A stretch of DNA of 64,000 nt from Cellulophaga omnivescoria (GCF_001999725.1 NZ_MDDP01000023.1:62001-126000), one strand, 5' to 3'; shown: positions 1-9,137, counted from the stretch's first letter. Notes: generated by a model from the letters alone, not told the origin. Numbers and translations are program-made.

Positions 1-372
1 TTTAATGTATGCATTAAAATCTGTAAAATTATTTATTGGAAATGTAGTAAAAATAGTGTTTTTAACATCTTTAAAAGTATATAATACTGCCGCATAAGGA
101 CTAAAGTTTATACCTTTATTTAAAGTTGAATCTTTTTCATTTTTACTGCCAGAAAATGATATGTTATCATAATAAAACTTAGGTGAAGATAGCGCATCTA
201 AAACCAATGTTTCTTTTATACTATGTAAATCTATTTTAACAACAGCATCTGCATTTTTAGGTATAACTCCTAATAAAGAAGAGGTCTTGTTTATAAACTT
301 ATAGCCCCAATAAACTATACCTAAAAGTATAATTATTGGGACTACTATTTTTACTGTTTTTTTTAAATGCAT
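1..372 (-). CDS. Membrane-anchored protein of unknown function (C-terminus outside window)
   Basis: The reading frame opens with ATG at 372 and stays open to the window edge, so only the first 124 residues are seen. A short basic start is followed by a hydrophobic segment (about residues 8-22) that looks like a signal anchor. The region after it contains the motif VIPKNADAVVKIDL, which resembles IPANSAAVVTIKG near the start of the mature protein of the next gene upstream (385-2313). The two are therefore probably related envelope proteins. It lies 12 bases beyond the stop of that gene and is likely the last gene seen of one operon. I do not recognise a function. DUF3352/DUF4836-like families are a possibility from the N-terminal motif only. 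Confidence 0.75.
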   Translation of the reverse strand, partial: MHLKKTVKIVVPIIILLGIVYWGYKFINKTSSLLGVIPKNADAVVKIDLHSIKETLVLDALSSPKFYYDNISFSGSKNEKDSTLNKGINFSPYAAVLYTFKDVKNTIFTTFPINNFTDFNAYIK

Positions 373-384
373 ATTGCTTAAAAC

Positions 385-2313
385 TTAATCTATAAATGCA
401 TCTATAAAATTAATAAAGTATGCTAAGCCATTTTTATGACCTTCTTCTGGAGTATTTAAAATAACTTTAGTGGTAGATGTATTCCCCTTTAATTTACCTG
501 TAGTAATTAAAAGATCTTCTGTATTACTGGTTAAAAAGTTAATTTTTCTTTTAAACTCTCTAGGTAACTCATTAACTGGTATTTGAGAAATTATATTTTT
601 ACCATTAACATAAGCTGCAGAAGTATTTTTACTAATATTTTTCTTGTGTTCACCACTTACACTACCTTTAAAACTACCATTTCTAATGGCCAACAACTGG
701 TCTTTAGACGTTGCAAAAAACAACACTCCTTTAGCGTGCATTGCATATACATTTACAGGTACACTTCTTGGTGTGTTAAACTTATAAATACCGTTATCTA
801 CCGTCATTTCGTTTTCTTTAACAGCAATATTCATAAGCTTGTTAAAAATACTTTCTCCGTTAGACGTAGCCATAAAAATAAAATCTGGTACCGTTTCTTC
901 TTTAGTTTTCTCTATTGGAATTCTATTGTAGTTTTCATCATAATCATATGTTGTATATGTTACTTGCTTTTTAGCAATATCATTAACAACAAACAACATA
1001 TCTCCTCTAACCAATTCACCAACAGCCTCTTCATCTAAAAATACAGATAATAAGTCTGCTCCAAGTGGTATTACAGTTGCCATTTCATTATTTGTAGAGT
1101 TAGCAAACATAGACTTCATAAGTTTTGGATACTCTGTAAGCAAACCTTCTGTACTTGCATTAACAGACATATAACCCAGCATTTTATCTTGGTTAAAATA
1201 TTTATAAAAATCTTTATTCATTTTACCATTGTACATAGCTTTAGCGTGTTTTGCCATAGCATTACTCATAGTATAATCTATGTTTAAAACAGCACTAGTG
1301 TTGGTAAAATCTAAGGTAGAAGACACAGAAGAGTTTCTATACAATTCTTCTACATTATACATACCAAAAGCATTACTAAAACCTTGAGTAACTACTAACT
1401 CTTGGTAAAGATTCATAAAATCTCCAGCCCAAGCGTGCGCCTCAAATTTTTGAGTTCCCAAACTTGCTGTATAACTTTTATTACTTAAAATGTTATTAGA
1501 CTTATGGTTTCCGTTAATAAAATCTTTTACCTTTTGTAAATTACGTAACCTTGCTTTTTGATTTTTTGCTATCCTTTTTGCTTCTCTTTCTTGTCGTTCT
1601 CTTTTGTAACGCTCTTCTCTTTTTTTATAGTAATCATCATTAGAGTATGTTGCTTCTTCAGTAGATTCAATTACTGTTTCTTCTACATCTTCTATTTCTA
1701 CCTCAACAACTTCCTCTACATATTCAATTTCTTCTACCTCAGTTTCTTCTACTTCTGAAACTTCAATTTCAACCTCTTCAATAGCCTCTTCAACATCTGC
1801 CTCATTATTATAACTGTAGTAGCTATAATCTGTATCATTATTAATATCCTCAGATACTACTATAAGAATCATTTTATTATTCCAAGCAACTGTACTACCG
1901 TCATAGTTACTCTGAAAATAGGTGATATCGCCATCAGTTTTTATTTTCTCTGTACTACTGTTATTTTGCCTCATTAAATTCTCAAAAGCATTTTTGGAAC
2001 GCAATGGAATAGCAAAATAATTTGTAAATACTCCTTTCTCTGCTTGTAAAAAATAATATAGGTTAGCATTATAATCTATACCTAAATCGTTTAGGCTTGT
2101 TAAATCTCCATTAGATTCTCTGGTTAACTCTTTAACCATTTCCTGTCCTATTTTAGAGTTTTCAAACTCTTTAACAGAAAATAAGTCTGTAATATTGCTT
2201 CCTTTTATAGTAACTACTGCTGCCGAATTTGCAGGTATATTTTGTATTAAATCTTGAGCTTGCATTGTATATGCAGCACAACAAATGGTTAGGCTTAATA
2301 ATAGTTTTTTCAT
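385..2313 (-). CDS. Secreted protein of unknown function with long charged segment (DUF4836-like?)
   Basis: This is a 642-residue protein with a clear signal peptide (about residues 1-19, ending AQ) and no lipobox. Past the N-terminal IPANSAAVVTIKG motif come two parts that look folded, separated by a striking low-complexity stretch. Residues about 171-217 are mostly Glu and Val. Residues about 229-257 are rich in Lys, Arg and Glu. The overall pattern resembles Bacteroidota proteins annotated DUF4836, but that is recalled similarity and not a search. It follows the lipoprotein gene at 2320-3021 after 6 bases, so the two are almost certainly cotranscribed. The function is unknown; it is expected to act in the periplasm or outer membrane. 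Confidence 0.8.
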   Translation of the reverse strand: MKKLLLSLTICCAAYTMQAQDLIQNIPANSAAVVTIKGSNITDLFSVKEFENSKIGQEMVKELTRESNGDLTSLNDLGIDYNANLYYFLQAEKGVFTNYFAIPLRSKNAFENLMRQNNSSTEKIKTDGDITYFQSNYDGSTVAWNNKMILIVVSEDINNDTDYSYYSYNNEADVEEAIEEVEIEVSEVEETEVEEIEYVEEVVEVEIEDVEETVIESTEEATYSNDDYYKKREERYKRERQEREAKRIAKNQKARLRNLQKVKDFINGNHKSNNILSNKSYTASLGTQKFEAHAWAGDFMNLYQELVVTQGFSNAFGMYNVEELYRNSSVSSTLDFTNTSAVLNIDYTMSNAMAKHAKAMYNGKMNKDFYKYFNQDKMLGYMSVNASTEGLLTEYPKLMKSMFANSTNNEMATVIPLGADLLSVFLDEEAVGELVRGDMLFVVNDIAKKQVTYTTYDYDENYNRIPIEKTKEETVPDFIFMATSNGESIFNKLMNIAVKENEMTVDNGIYKFNTPRSVPVNVYAMHAKGVLFFATSKDQLLAIRNGSFKGSVSGEHKKNISKNTSAAYVNGKNIISQIPVNELPREFKRKINFLTSNTEDLLITTGKLKGNTSTTKVILNTPEEGHKNGLAYFINFIDAFID

Positions 2314-2319
2314 TCTGTT

Positions 2320-3021
2320 TTAATTGTTGATTAATTGTATGGTATTTTCTAAGGTTTGTTTGCCGGTTATTAAAGACAATGCAGGTACACGCATAAATAC
2401 TGCCTTCTTGTTTGGAGCTATTTTAGCACCTGAATTAGACACACTTTTTACAGATGAATTAAACCTATAAATTGTTGTGTAACTGGCATCATTAAAAATT
2501 TTTTTGTCTTCTGACTTAAGTGAGTTGAATTTTCTTTTTATACTATCATCATATTTAAAATGTCTTTTAAATTGATGATTCATATTGTTATATGAAAAAT
2601 TAGTTGTGCTAAAACTGGTTTTTTCTCTTCTATTTTGGTTGTTAATCATTTCTTTAAAAATTGAATTAACATTTGCTACAGATTTAAAATCACATGCTAT
2701 AGAAAATATATAATTATCATAATCTACACTTTTTTCTATGTTAGATATACCTTCTGTTTTTTTTAAGTGATCTACTGCATTTTTAATTGCCAAATCTATA
2801 TCTGCCTTAGAAGGAACTTTATATCCGTTTACACTATCTAGGAGCATTACAGAAGCTAATTTAGATTTACTTTTACTTAGGTTTGCAGTTACCGTTATAC
2901 GCCCGCTACCGTCTTTATTAAAGCTTATTTCTTCTAAAATTTCAAAACAACTTGTACAAAGCAATAGTGAAGTAAACAACAGCGTATAGGTGAAAAATTT
3001 TTTAAACATATAAATTGACAT
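2320..3021 (-). CDS. Lipoprotein of unknown function
   Basis: The 233-residue product has a type II signal peptide: basic start, hydrophobic core, and lipobox LCTSC with the lipidated Cys at residue 25 of this long form. A second ATG at 3009 (starting MFKKFF) would give a more typical signal peptide and may be the real start. The mature protein begins with FEILEEISFNKDGSGRITV, suggesting a beta-rich domain. No enzymatic motif is visible. It is the first gene of the apparent operon with 385-2313 and 1-372, all on the minus strand. The three probably form one envelope-associated unit. I do not recognise the family. Confidence 0.8.
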   Translation of the reverse strand: MSIYMFKKFFTYTLLFTSLLLCTSCFEILEEISFNKDGSGRITVTANLSKSKSKLASVMLLDSVNGYKVPSKADIDLAIKNAVDHLKKTEGISNIEKSVDYDNYIFSIACDFKSVANVNSIFKEMINNQNRREKTSFSTTNFSYNNMNHQFKRHFKYDDSIKRKFNSLKSEDKKIFNDASYTTIYRFNSSVKSVSNSGAKIAPNKKAVFMRVPALSLITGKQTLENTIQLINN

Positions 3022-3104
3022 AAATTATAATAGTAAACTGTTATTTAATGTTAAAATTGTAATTAACACTATTTAATTAGTTAGACTACGGTAACGTTTA
3101 TATG

Positions 3105-3863
3105 TTACGCTAAAGAAGAAATTATATGAGACCAGTTTAATTTTTTAGCATAATCTAAAGCTGTTAAACCGTTATTTGTTGTGGCGTTTTTATCTGCCCC
3201 CAACTCTAACAATATATTTACAGTAGTTTTGTTACCCGCAATTGCTTGCCTATGTAAAACCGTATAACCAGCTTCATCCTTGGTTGTAAGCTCTTCTGGA
3301 TTTTCTTTAAAAAATTCTAAAAACTTATCTGCTGTGTTTACACACATTGGATGCTCTACAAGATTTTCAGGGTTTTCTGCTTGGCCATTAACCAACATAA
3401 TTTTATTAAAATCGCCAAAATCTAAACCCCAAGCGTTATCATGTTGTTTTCTTTTTTCATCGCTCATACCAGACCTTAAGGTATGTATTGTAAAGCCACC
3501 ATATGTTTTACCTAATGTTGCAAACATCCAATCGCTTATTTTAGATCTACTGCAACTAACAGTATCACCTTCTGTCACATTTGTTAATTGCATTGGGTTG
3601 TTAGCTAAAACGCCAGTTATATTTTCTCCGTCAAAACTTATATTGCGCACCCACATATGCTCTATAGTTGGCTCACTTTCTCCTTTAAAAGTTTGTTCAA
3701 AAGGAAACTTTACAATGGCCAAGTCTAGGCCAGGTATAACTCTCCTGTACTCCCAGTACATTTCTCTCCAAAAATACTTAAATGTTTCTTGTGCTTTTTT
3801 AAAGGCTAATGACATTTCATCATCTTGTTTTGCAAAAAATATATTATTATCTGAATTACTCAT
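3105..3863 (-). CDS. DUF2314 domain protein with C-terminal ankyrin repeats
   Basis: I start the gene at ATG 3863 (MSNSDNN), not at the ATG 63 bases upstream, because the extra residues are hydrophobic and do not match the family. The 252-residue product has a DUF2314-type domain (about residues 15-170) with motifs such as EHMWVRNISFDGENITGVL and a following NEP-like ANNPMQL. Residues about 196-252 form two ankyrin repeats (GYTVLHRQAIAGN and NGLTALDYAKKL, with LLELGADKNA between). No signal peptide is seen, so it is probably cytoplasmic. Ankyrin repeats imply protein-protein contact. The role of DUF2314 is not known. It is a monocistronic minus-strand gene. Confidence 0.8.
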   Translation of the reverse strand: MSNSDNNIFFAKQDDEMSLAFKKAQETFKYFWREMYWEYRRVIPGLDLAIVKFPFEQTFKGESEPTIEHMWVRNISFDGENITGVLANNPMQLTNVTEGDTVSCSRSKISDWMFATLGKTYGGFTIHTLRSGMSDEKRKQHDNAWGLDFGDFNKIMLVNGQAENPENLVEHPMCVNTADKFLEFFKENPEELTTKDEAGYTVLHRQAIAGNKTTVNILLELGADKNATTNNGLTALDYAKKLNWSHIISSLA

Positions 3864-3967
3864 AAGTACTTTTAATTTTTGTGTAAAGTTATATGCAGCA
3901 AAGATATAGGCATTACACAATAGCAAATACCCTGTAAACCGTGAAAAGGGATGAGCTAGTTATCACC

Positions 3968-4001
3968 AAAAAAAAGCTCCGATAAAATATCGGAGCTTTT
4001 T
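3968..4001 (-). terminator. Rho-independent terminator of the accC operon
   Basis: A 13-bp inverted repeat (AAAAGCTCCGATA / TATCGGAGCTTTT, 3-base loop) directly follows the accC stop codon. Read on the minus strand, the stem runs into a run of eight T. This closes the yceD-rpmF-fabH-accB-accC direction of transcription. Confidence 0.88.
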
Positions 4002-4004
4002 AAT

Positions 4005-5360
4005 TTATTCATCGTCTTTGCTAGGTTCCATAACAAAATCTTCCATAAAGGCCGTGGTATAATTACCCGCCAAATAATCTGGATGATCCATTAATTGCCT
4101 ATGAAAAGGAATTGTAGTTTTTACACCTTCAATTACAAATTCATCTAAAGCACGTTTCATTTTATTAATAGCCTCTTCTCTGGTTTGTGCTGTTGTAATT
4201 AGCTTAGCTACCATAGAATCATAATAAGGAGGAATAGTATAACCGCTGTATACGTTTGTATCTAAACGCACACCGTGTCCGCCTGGTGTATGTAATGTAG
4301 TAATTTTTCCTGGAGAAGGTCTAAAATCATTTCTAGGATCCTCTGCATTAATTCTACATTCTATAGAGTGCAATTTAGGGTAGTAGTTTTTACCAGAAAT
4401 TGGCACACCACCAGCTACTAAAATTTGCTCACGTATTAAATCGTAATCTACTACTTGTTCTGTTATAGGATGCTCTACCTGTATTCTGGTATTCATCTCC
4501 ATAAAGTAAAAGTTACGGTGTTTATCTACTAGAAACTCAATTGTACCAGCACCTTCATACTTAATGTATTCTGCTGCCTTAACAGCTGCTGCTCCCATAT
4601 CATCACGCAGTTTATCGGTCATGAAAGGAGAAGGTGTTTCCTCTGTTAATTTTTGGTGACGTCTTTGTATAGAACAATCTCTTTCTGATAAGTGACACGC
4701 TTTACCATATTGGTCACCTACAACTTGTATTTCTATATGTCTAGGTTCTTCAATAAGTTTTTCCATATACATAGCACCGTTTCCAAAAGCAGCTGTAGCT
4801 TCTTGTACGGCACTCTCGTAAAGAGCTTCCATTTTATCTTCAGACCAAACAGCACGCATACCTTTACCACCACCACCAGCAGTTGCTTTAATCATAACAG
4901 GATATCCCATTTTTTTAGCAACTTTTTTAGCTTCAGCAACATCTTTAAGTAAACCGTCTGAGCCAGGTATTGTAGGTACACCAGCTTTTTTCATAGTTTC
5001 CCTAGCACTAGCTTTATCACCCATACGGTCTATATGCTCGCCAGAAGCACCTATAAACTTAATGTCATGTTCTGCACATATTTTAGAAAACTTAGAGTTT
5101 TCTGATAAAAACCCATAACCAGGGTGTATAGCATCTGCATTAGTAATTTCTGCTGCTGCTATAATATTTGGTATTTTTAAATAAGACTCGCTACTAGGAG
5201 CAGGACCAATACATACGGCCTCATCTGCAAACCTAACATGCAAACTCTCTTCATCTGCCTTAGAGTAAACCGCAACCGTTTTAATTCCCATTTCTTTACA
5301 GGTCCTAATTATACGCAGCGCAATTTCTCCCCTATTTGCAATAAGTATTTTTTTAAACAT
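4005..5360 (-). CDS. accC: Acetyl-CoA carboxylase, biotin carboxylase subunit
   Basis: The 451-residue protein has normal AccC length. It starts [17 protein letters not shown], the biotin carboxylase N-terminal fold. It then has an ATP-grasp glycine loop ([14 protein letters not shown], around residue 160) and the catalytic signature [13 protein letters not shown] near residue 290. It carboxylates the biotin on AccB using ATP and bicarbonate, the first half of malonyl-CoA synthesis. accB lies 66 bases upstream on the same strand and fabH before that, forming a fatty-acid initiation cluster. A strong terminator follows. The alternative, a subunit of propionyl- or pyruvate-type carboxylases, is less likely given the neighbours. 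Confidence 0.95.
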   Translation of the reverse strand: MFKKILIANRGEIALRIIRTCKEMGIKTVAVYSKADEESLHVRFADEAVCIGPAPSSESYLKIPNIIAAAEITNADAIHPGYGFLSENSKFSKICAEHDIKFIGASGEHIDRMGDKASARETMKKAGVPTIPGSDGLLKDVAEAKKVAKKMGYPVMIKATAGGGGKGMRAVWSEDKMEALYESAVQEATAAFGNGAMYMEKLIEEPRHIEIQVVGDQYGKACHLSERDCSIQRRHQKLTEETPSPFMTDKLRDDMGAAAVKAAEYIKYEGAGTIEFLVDKHRNFYFMEMNTRIQVEHPITEQVVDYDLIREQILVAGGVPISGKNYYPKLHSIECRINAEDPRNDFRPSPGKITTLHTPGGHGVRLDTNVYSGYTIPPYYDSMVAKLITTAQTREEAINKMKRALDEFVIEGVKTTIPFHRQLMDHPDYLAGNYTTAFMEDFVMEPSKDDE

Positions 5361-5426
5361 CTTATGAAATTTTAAATTTTAATTCTAAATTCTAAAAAAC
5401 TAAAAGTATTTAGTGTCTAAAATTTC

Positions 5427-5912
5427 TTATGATGGATCTACTAAAAATAAAGGTTGGTCAAATTCTACTGGAGAAGAATCATCTACCAATACTTTTACTA
5501 TTTTACCTGAAACCTCAGATTCTATATCGTTAAAAAGTTTCATTGCCTCTATTACACAAAGTACATCGCCTTGTCCAATAGTATCACCAACCTCTACAAA
5601 AACTGGTTTGTCTGGAGATGGTTTTCTATAAAAAGTACCAATAATTGGCGACTTAATTGTTATGTATTTATCTTCTTTACTAGCTTCTGGCGCAGGTGCG
5701 GCCTCTGGTGCAGCAGCTGGTGCAGGTGCAGCGGCAGCTGGTGCCATTGGCGCTTGCCCCATAGGTATTTGCTGTAAAATAGTAGTCTCTCCACCAGAGT
5801 TTAAAGCTCCTGTTCTAATGGTAATTTTAATGTCTTCCATCTCTAATTTAACTTCGCTAGCTCCAGATTTTGCTACGAACTTAATTAAACTCTGAATTTC
5901 TTTAATATCCAT
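5427..5912 (-). CDS. accB: Acetyl-CoA carboxylase, biotin carboxyl carrier protein
   Basis: This 161-residue protein has three parts. The N-terminal segment (1-45) is typical of BCCP. An Ala/Pro-rich flexible linker follows (about 50-80). The biotinyl domain (about 83-160) contains the biotinylation motif EAMKL with the acceptor Lys125. It carries carboxybiotin between AccC and the carboxyltransferase AccA/AccD, which are not in this window. It sits between fabH (41 bases upstream) and accC (66 bases downstream), all minus strand. Alanine-rich reading frames on the opposite strand here are only the shadow of the linker. Confidence 0.96.
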   Translation of the reverse strand: MDIKEIQSLIKFVAKSGASEVKLEMEDIKITIRTGALNSGGETTILQQIPMGQAPMAPAAAAPAPAAAPEAAPAPEASKEDKYITIKSPIIGTFYRKPSPDKPVFVEVGDTIGQGDVLCVIEAMKLFNDIESEVSGKIVKVLVDDSSPVEFDQPLFLVDPS

Positions 5913-5953
5913 AAAAATTAGATTTTGTTTAGTTGTAAGTTTTTATTTTTAGT

Positions 5954-6949
5954 TTAAGAGTTATAGGCCCATTTTAAGAAAATAGAACCCCAAGTAAAGC
6001 CACCACCAAAAGCGGCAAATACTAAATTGTCTCCTTTTTTAAGTTGATTTTCGTAATCTGCTAATAAAAGTGGTAGTGTAGCAGAAGTTGTGTTTCCGTA
6101 TTTCTGAATGTTCATCATTACTTTAGATGGCCCTACACCCATTCTACTAGCTGTAGCATCTATAATACGTTTATTGGCTTGGTGTGGTACCAACCAGTCT
6201 ACATCTTTTTCTTCTAAATTATTGCGTTCCATAATTTTAGCAGATACCTCTGCCATATTAGAAACTGCGTATTTAAATACGGTTTTACCGTCCTGAAAAA
6301 CGTAATGTTGTTTATTTTTAACTGTTTCTTCAGATGCTGGCAAAATAGATCCACCTGCATCAATTTTTAAAAAGTTACGGCCAATACCGTCAGACCTTAA
6401 GTATTCATCCTGAAAACCTAAACCTTCTTCATTTGGCTCAAAAAGTGCAGCACCTGCACCATCACCAAAAATTATACACGTTGTTCTGTCTGTATAATCT
6501 AATATAGATGACATTTTATCTGCACCTATTAACAATACTTTTTTATACCTGCCAGACTCTACATAACTACTAGCCGTAGACATACCGTATAAAAAACTAG
6601 AGCACGCTGCTTCTAAATCAAAAGCAAAAGCATTAGTTGCACCAATTTCTGAAGCTACATATGCAGCAGTTGCCGCTACTTGTAAATCTGGTGTTGCTGT
6701 ACCAACTATAATTAAATCAATTTCTGTTGGTTTAATACCTCTTTTTTGCAGTAAATCTTCAGCTGCTTTAATTGCCATAAAAGAAGTTCCTTTACCTTCT
6801 TCTTTTAAAATTCGCCTTTCTTTGATACCTGTTCTGGTGGTAATCCACTCATCATTTGTATCTACCATTGTTTCCAACTCTTTGTTAGTTAAAACATAGT
6901 CAGGAACATACTTACCCACTGCAGTTATTGCCGCTGATATCTTACCCAT
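5954..6949 (-). CDS. fabH: Beta-ketoacyl-ACP synthase III
   Basis: The start chosen is ATG 6949 (MGKISAAITAVGKYVPDYVL), which fits the family. The ATG 24 bases upstream would add a Lys-rich tail encoded partly by an inverted repeat. The 331-residue thiolase-fold enzyme shows the catalytic triad: Cys116 in LEAACSSFL, His in LVPHQANKRI (about 256) and Asn in KYGNTTSA (about 286). It condenses acetyl-CoA, or a branched primer common in Bacteroidota, with malonyl-ACP to start fatty-acid synthesis in the cytoplasm. It is upstream of accB-accC. plsX, often between rpmF and fabH in Proteobacteria, is absent here. Confidence 0.95.
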   Translation of the reverse strand: MGKISAAITAVGKYVPDYVLTNKELETMVDTNDEWITTRTGIKERRILKEEGKGTSFMAIKAAEDLLQKRGIKPTEIDLIIVGTATPDLQVAATAAYVASEIGATNAFAFDLEAACSSFLYGMSTASSYVESGRYKKVLLIGADKMSSILDYTDRTTCIIFGDGAGAALFEPNEEGLGFQDEYLRSDGIGRNFLKIDAGGSILPASEETVKNKQHYVFQDGKTVFKYAVSNMAEVSAKIMERNNLEEKDVDWLVPHQANKRIIDATASRMGVGPSKVMMNIQKYGNTTSATLPLLLADYENQLKKGDNLVFAAFGGGFTWGSIFLKWAYNS

Positions 6950-6956
6950 ATATAAG

Positions 6957-6974
6957 TTTGATTTTTTAATCAAA
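6957..6974. promoter_or_regulatory. Perfect inverted repeat just upstream of fabH
   Basis: TTTGATT-TTTT-AATCAAA is an 18-base perfect inverted repeat ending 8 bases before the chosen fabH start codon (6949). Its position in the leader suggests an operator or a small mRNA hairpin. No known regulator site is recognised. Confidence 0.35.
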
Positions 6975-7072
6975 AATTTTAAAAAAGTCTAAAAATCATG
7001 GAAAATTAGTCAATTTTTACGACTTTTTACCAAAACTGACTTTTTTTTGACGAAAATTGATGAAAAATAAAA

Positions 7073-7100
7073 AAACCCTCACTTTTACGGTGAGAGTTTT
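7073..7100 (-). terminator. Terminator between rpmF and fabH
   Basis: On the minus strand, a stem (AAAACTCTCAC / GTGAGGGTTTT with one G-U pair) is followed by a T-rich run, about 20 bases downstream of the rpmF stop. It probably terminates or attenuates transcription from the yceD promoter. fabH-accB-accC may therefore also have its own promoter. Confidence 0.65.
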
Positions 7101-7121
7101 AAATATTGTACAAAAGTAGAA

Positions 7122-7319
7122 TTAAGCTACTGCCTCTTCTGCTTTGTCAATTAAAATTTGTCCACGGTAGTATAATTTACCTTCGTGCCAGTGAGCTCTG
7201 TGATACAAGTGCATTTCTCCTGTTGTTGCATCTTTTGCAATTGTAGGAGCTACCGCTTTATAGTGCGTTCTTCTCTTGTCTCTTCTGGTTTTTGAAATTT
7301 TTCTCTTTGGATGTGCCAT
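7122..7319 (-). CDS. rpmF: 50S ribosomal protein L32
   Basis: This 65-residue basic protein has the L32 N-terminus [17 protein letters not shown] and the conserved continuation [12 protein letters not shown]. The zinc-binding cysteines found in some L32 proteins are absent. It is a component of the large ribosomal subunit. It follows the yceD-family gene by 9 bases, the near-universal rpmF arrangement, and a terminator-like hairpin follows it. Confidence 0.96.
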   Translation of the reverse strand: MAHPKRKISKTRRDKRRTHYKAVAPTIAKDATTGEMHLYHRAHWHEGKLYYRGQILIDKAEEAVA

Positions 7320-7328
7320 TATGAAACT

Positions 7329-7862
7329 TTATTTATCCGTTATTAACTTTTTTAATGCGTCCCATCTGGGATCAATATCTTCTTTATTTTCCTTCTCTTC
7401 TTTTGGTTGTAGCTCTTGTAGCTTATCTACGGCTTTAGATCTTAAAGTACCATCCAAAACTCCTGGATGAACTCTTTTAGATGGAACGGCCAATACCAGC
7501 ATTTCGTATAAATATTGCGAAATATTAACCTGATGCTCTCCGTGAGGAATTATCAGTATTTCTTCATTCTCATCATTATACTCTTCGCCAAACTTAACTA
7601 CTAACTCTAATGTAGAGTTTATAGCTTGGTCATAAGCTTCACTAGATACATCACAGAAAACATTAACTGTTCCTTCTGCTTTCATCTCTAGCTCTAACAT
7701 TGTACTCATTTTATTTAATTGTACCTCAATATGTATATTGGCATCATTAAACTCATTGTACTCAAAAGATTCAAAGAACTTATTGTCTATATTATACTCA
7801 AAACTGTGCTTTCCCTGCTTTAATCCAGAAAAAGGAATGGAATACTCCTTTAGCTTCATCAT
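7329..7862 (-). CDS. DUF177 (YceD-family) protein
   Basis: The 177-residue acidic protein belongs to the YceD/DUF177 family, recognised by its fixed position before rpmF and the C-terminal motif DPRWDALKKL. YceD is linked to 23S rRNA accumulation in plants and E. coli. The Cys-containing centre (VFCDVSSEAYD) aligns with the usual conserved region but lacks a second Cys of the CxRC type. The codon after ATG 7862 is again ATG, so either may start translation. A TAnnTTTG promoter element lies about 45 bases upstream. Confidence 0.88.
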   Translation of the reverse strand: MMKLKEYSIPFSGLKQGKHSFEYNIDNKFFESFEYNEFNDANIHIEVQLNKMSTMLELEMKAEGTVNVFCDVSSEAYDQAINSTLELVVKFGEEYNDENEEILIIPHGEHQVNISQYLYEMLVLAVPSKRVHPGVLDGTLRSKAVDKLQELQPKEEKENKEDIDPRWDALKKLITDK

Positions 7863-7906
7863 AACAACACTATATTTTAAAGTACCAGCCTCGTTAAAGG
7901 CGGGTG

Positions 7907-7914
7907 CAAAGATA
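7907..7914 (-). promoter_or_regulatory. Bacteroidota -7 promoter element for yceD-rpmF operon
   Basis: On the minus strand TATCTTTG matches the Bacteroidota consensus TAnnTTTG exactly, about 45 bases upstream of the yceD start. No clear TTTG -33 box was identified. Confidence 0.5.
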
Positions 7915-8029
7915 TTATTATTTTAATAAAACCCAACTAAAAAATTGTAAATATATTATTACTTAATAGTTTAGGTATTGTTTTGCCCTATTTTAGGGCT
8001 TAATTTTGTTTAAATCTAGAAAAAATATC

Positions 8030-9082
8030 TTACTCTTTTCTCTTTAAACGTTGTTTTTTTAACGGATTTTGAGTTAGCTCTGCATATTCTTGCCTGTTTT
8101 TAAAGATTTTTAACGCTGTAAATACAGCTTCTTTAAAAGAACTATGGTCTGCTTTACCTTTACCTGCTATTTCATAAGCTGTGCCATGATCTGGTGATGT
8201 ACGTACCTTATGTAAACCTGCAGTATAATTTACTCCTTTACCAAATGATAATGTTTTAAAAGGTATTAAGCCCTGATCATGGTATGCCGCAAGTATTGCA
8301 TCAAAATTACTATAAGCATCAGACCCAAAAAAGCTATCTGCAGAATAGGGACCAAAAACCATTTTACCTTGGTTTTTTAACTCGGTTACTGTTGGCTTTA
8401 ATACCTCATCATCCTCTTTACCAATTACACCATTATCTCCACTATGCGGATTTATACCTAATAATGCAATTTTAGGTTTTTGTATGGCAAAATCTGCTTT
8501 TAAAGAACGTTCTATAGTTGCTACTTTTTCTTTTATTAACTTAGGTGTAATTGCTTTTGCTACATCTTTAACAGCAATATGGTCTGTTAATAAACCTACT
8601 TTTAATGTATTTGTTACCATAAACATTAAGCTACTGCCACCTAATTCTTTTGCTAAGTAATCTGTATGTCCTGGAAAATTAAATTCATCAGACTGAATAT
8701 TATTTTTATTAATAGGAGCCGTAACTAATACATCTATTTTATCTTCTTTTAAAGCTTTTGTTGCCGCCTGTAAAGATTTTAGAGCATATTTACCACTTTC
8801 TTCTGTAGGAATACCAAATTGTGTTTTTGGTATTTCTTTCCATACATTAACTACATTAATTTTGTTATCTACAGCTTTGTCTGCATCAGGCACACCATTA
8901 TAATTAATATTTAAGTTTAGTTCTTTTTTTTGAAAAGAAATGGTTTTGTTTGATGCAAAAATAACAGGAGTACAAAAATCTAACATTCGGTTGTCTTCAA
9001 AAGTCTTTAAAACAACTTCACAGCCAATTCCGTTTAAATCGCCTATAGAAATTCCTACCTTAATTTTTTTATCTTCTTGCAT
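8030..9082 (-). CDS. pdxA: 4-hydroxythreonine-4-phosphate dehydrogenase
   Basis: The 350-residue protein matches PdxA in length and motifs. It starts KVGISIGDLNGIGCEVVLK. It has PGHTDYLA with a metal-binding His, LGINPHSGDNGVIGKED with further ligands, and AYHDQGLIPFKTL. The enzyme oxidises 4-phosphohydroxy-L-threonine with NAD in the DXP-independent branch of pyridoxal phosphate synthesis, in the cytoplasm. It is divergent from ribE with only 55 bases between, and upstream of the yceD cluster on the same strand. An exact TAnnTTTG element lies in the shared gap. Confidence 0.95.
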   Translation of the reverse strand: MQEDKKIKVGISIGDLNGIGCEVVLKTFEDNRMLDFCTPVIFASNKTISFQKKELNLNINYNGVPDADKAVDNKINVVNVWKEIPKTQFGIPTEESGKYALKSLQAATKALKEDKIDVLVTAPINKNNIQSDEFNFPGHTDYLAKELGGSSLMFMVTNTLKVGLLTDHIAVKDVAKAITPKLIKEKVATIERSLKADFAIQKPKIALLGINPHSGDNGVIGKEDDEVLKPTVTELKNQGKMVFGPYSADSFFGSDAYSNFDAILAAYHDQGLIPFKTLSFGKGVNYTAGLHKVRTSPDHGTAYEIAGKGKADHSSFKEAVFTALKIFKNRQEYAELTQNPLKKQRLKRKE

Positions 9083-9114
9083 AATTCAACTGTATAATGT
9101 CTAAATTTACACCG

Positions 9115-9122
9115 CAAAACTA
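9115..9122 (-). promoter_or_regulatory. Bacteroidota -7 promoter element for pdxA
   Basis: TAGTTTTG on the minus strand matches TAnnTTTG, 33 bases before the pdxA start codon, inside the short pdxA/ribE divergent gap. Confidence 0.5.
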
Positions 9123-9137
9123 CTTAATTAAAACGAT

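Noticed and set aside
1558-1758. Phe-rich plus-strand open frame
   Set aside because: It is the antisense of the Glu/Lys-rich low-complexity part of the minus-strand gene at 385-2313; the composition is explained by that.
5571-5895. Ala- and Trp/Cys-rich plus-strand open frames over accB
   Set aside because: They are the antisense of the accB Ala/Pro linker and have no start signal or family match.
9083-9137. FMN riboswitch before the riboflavin synthase gene
   Set aside because: The 55-base gap is too short for the aptamer and shows none of its conserved parts.
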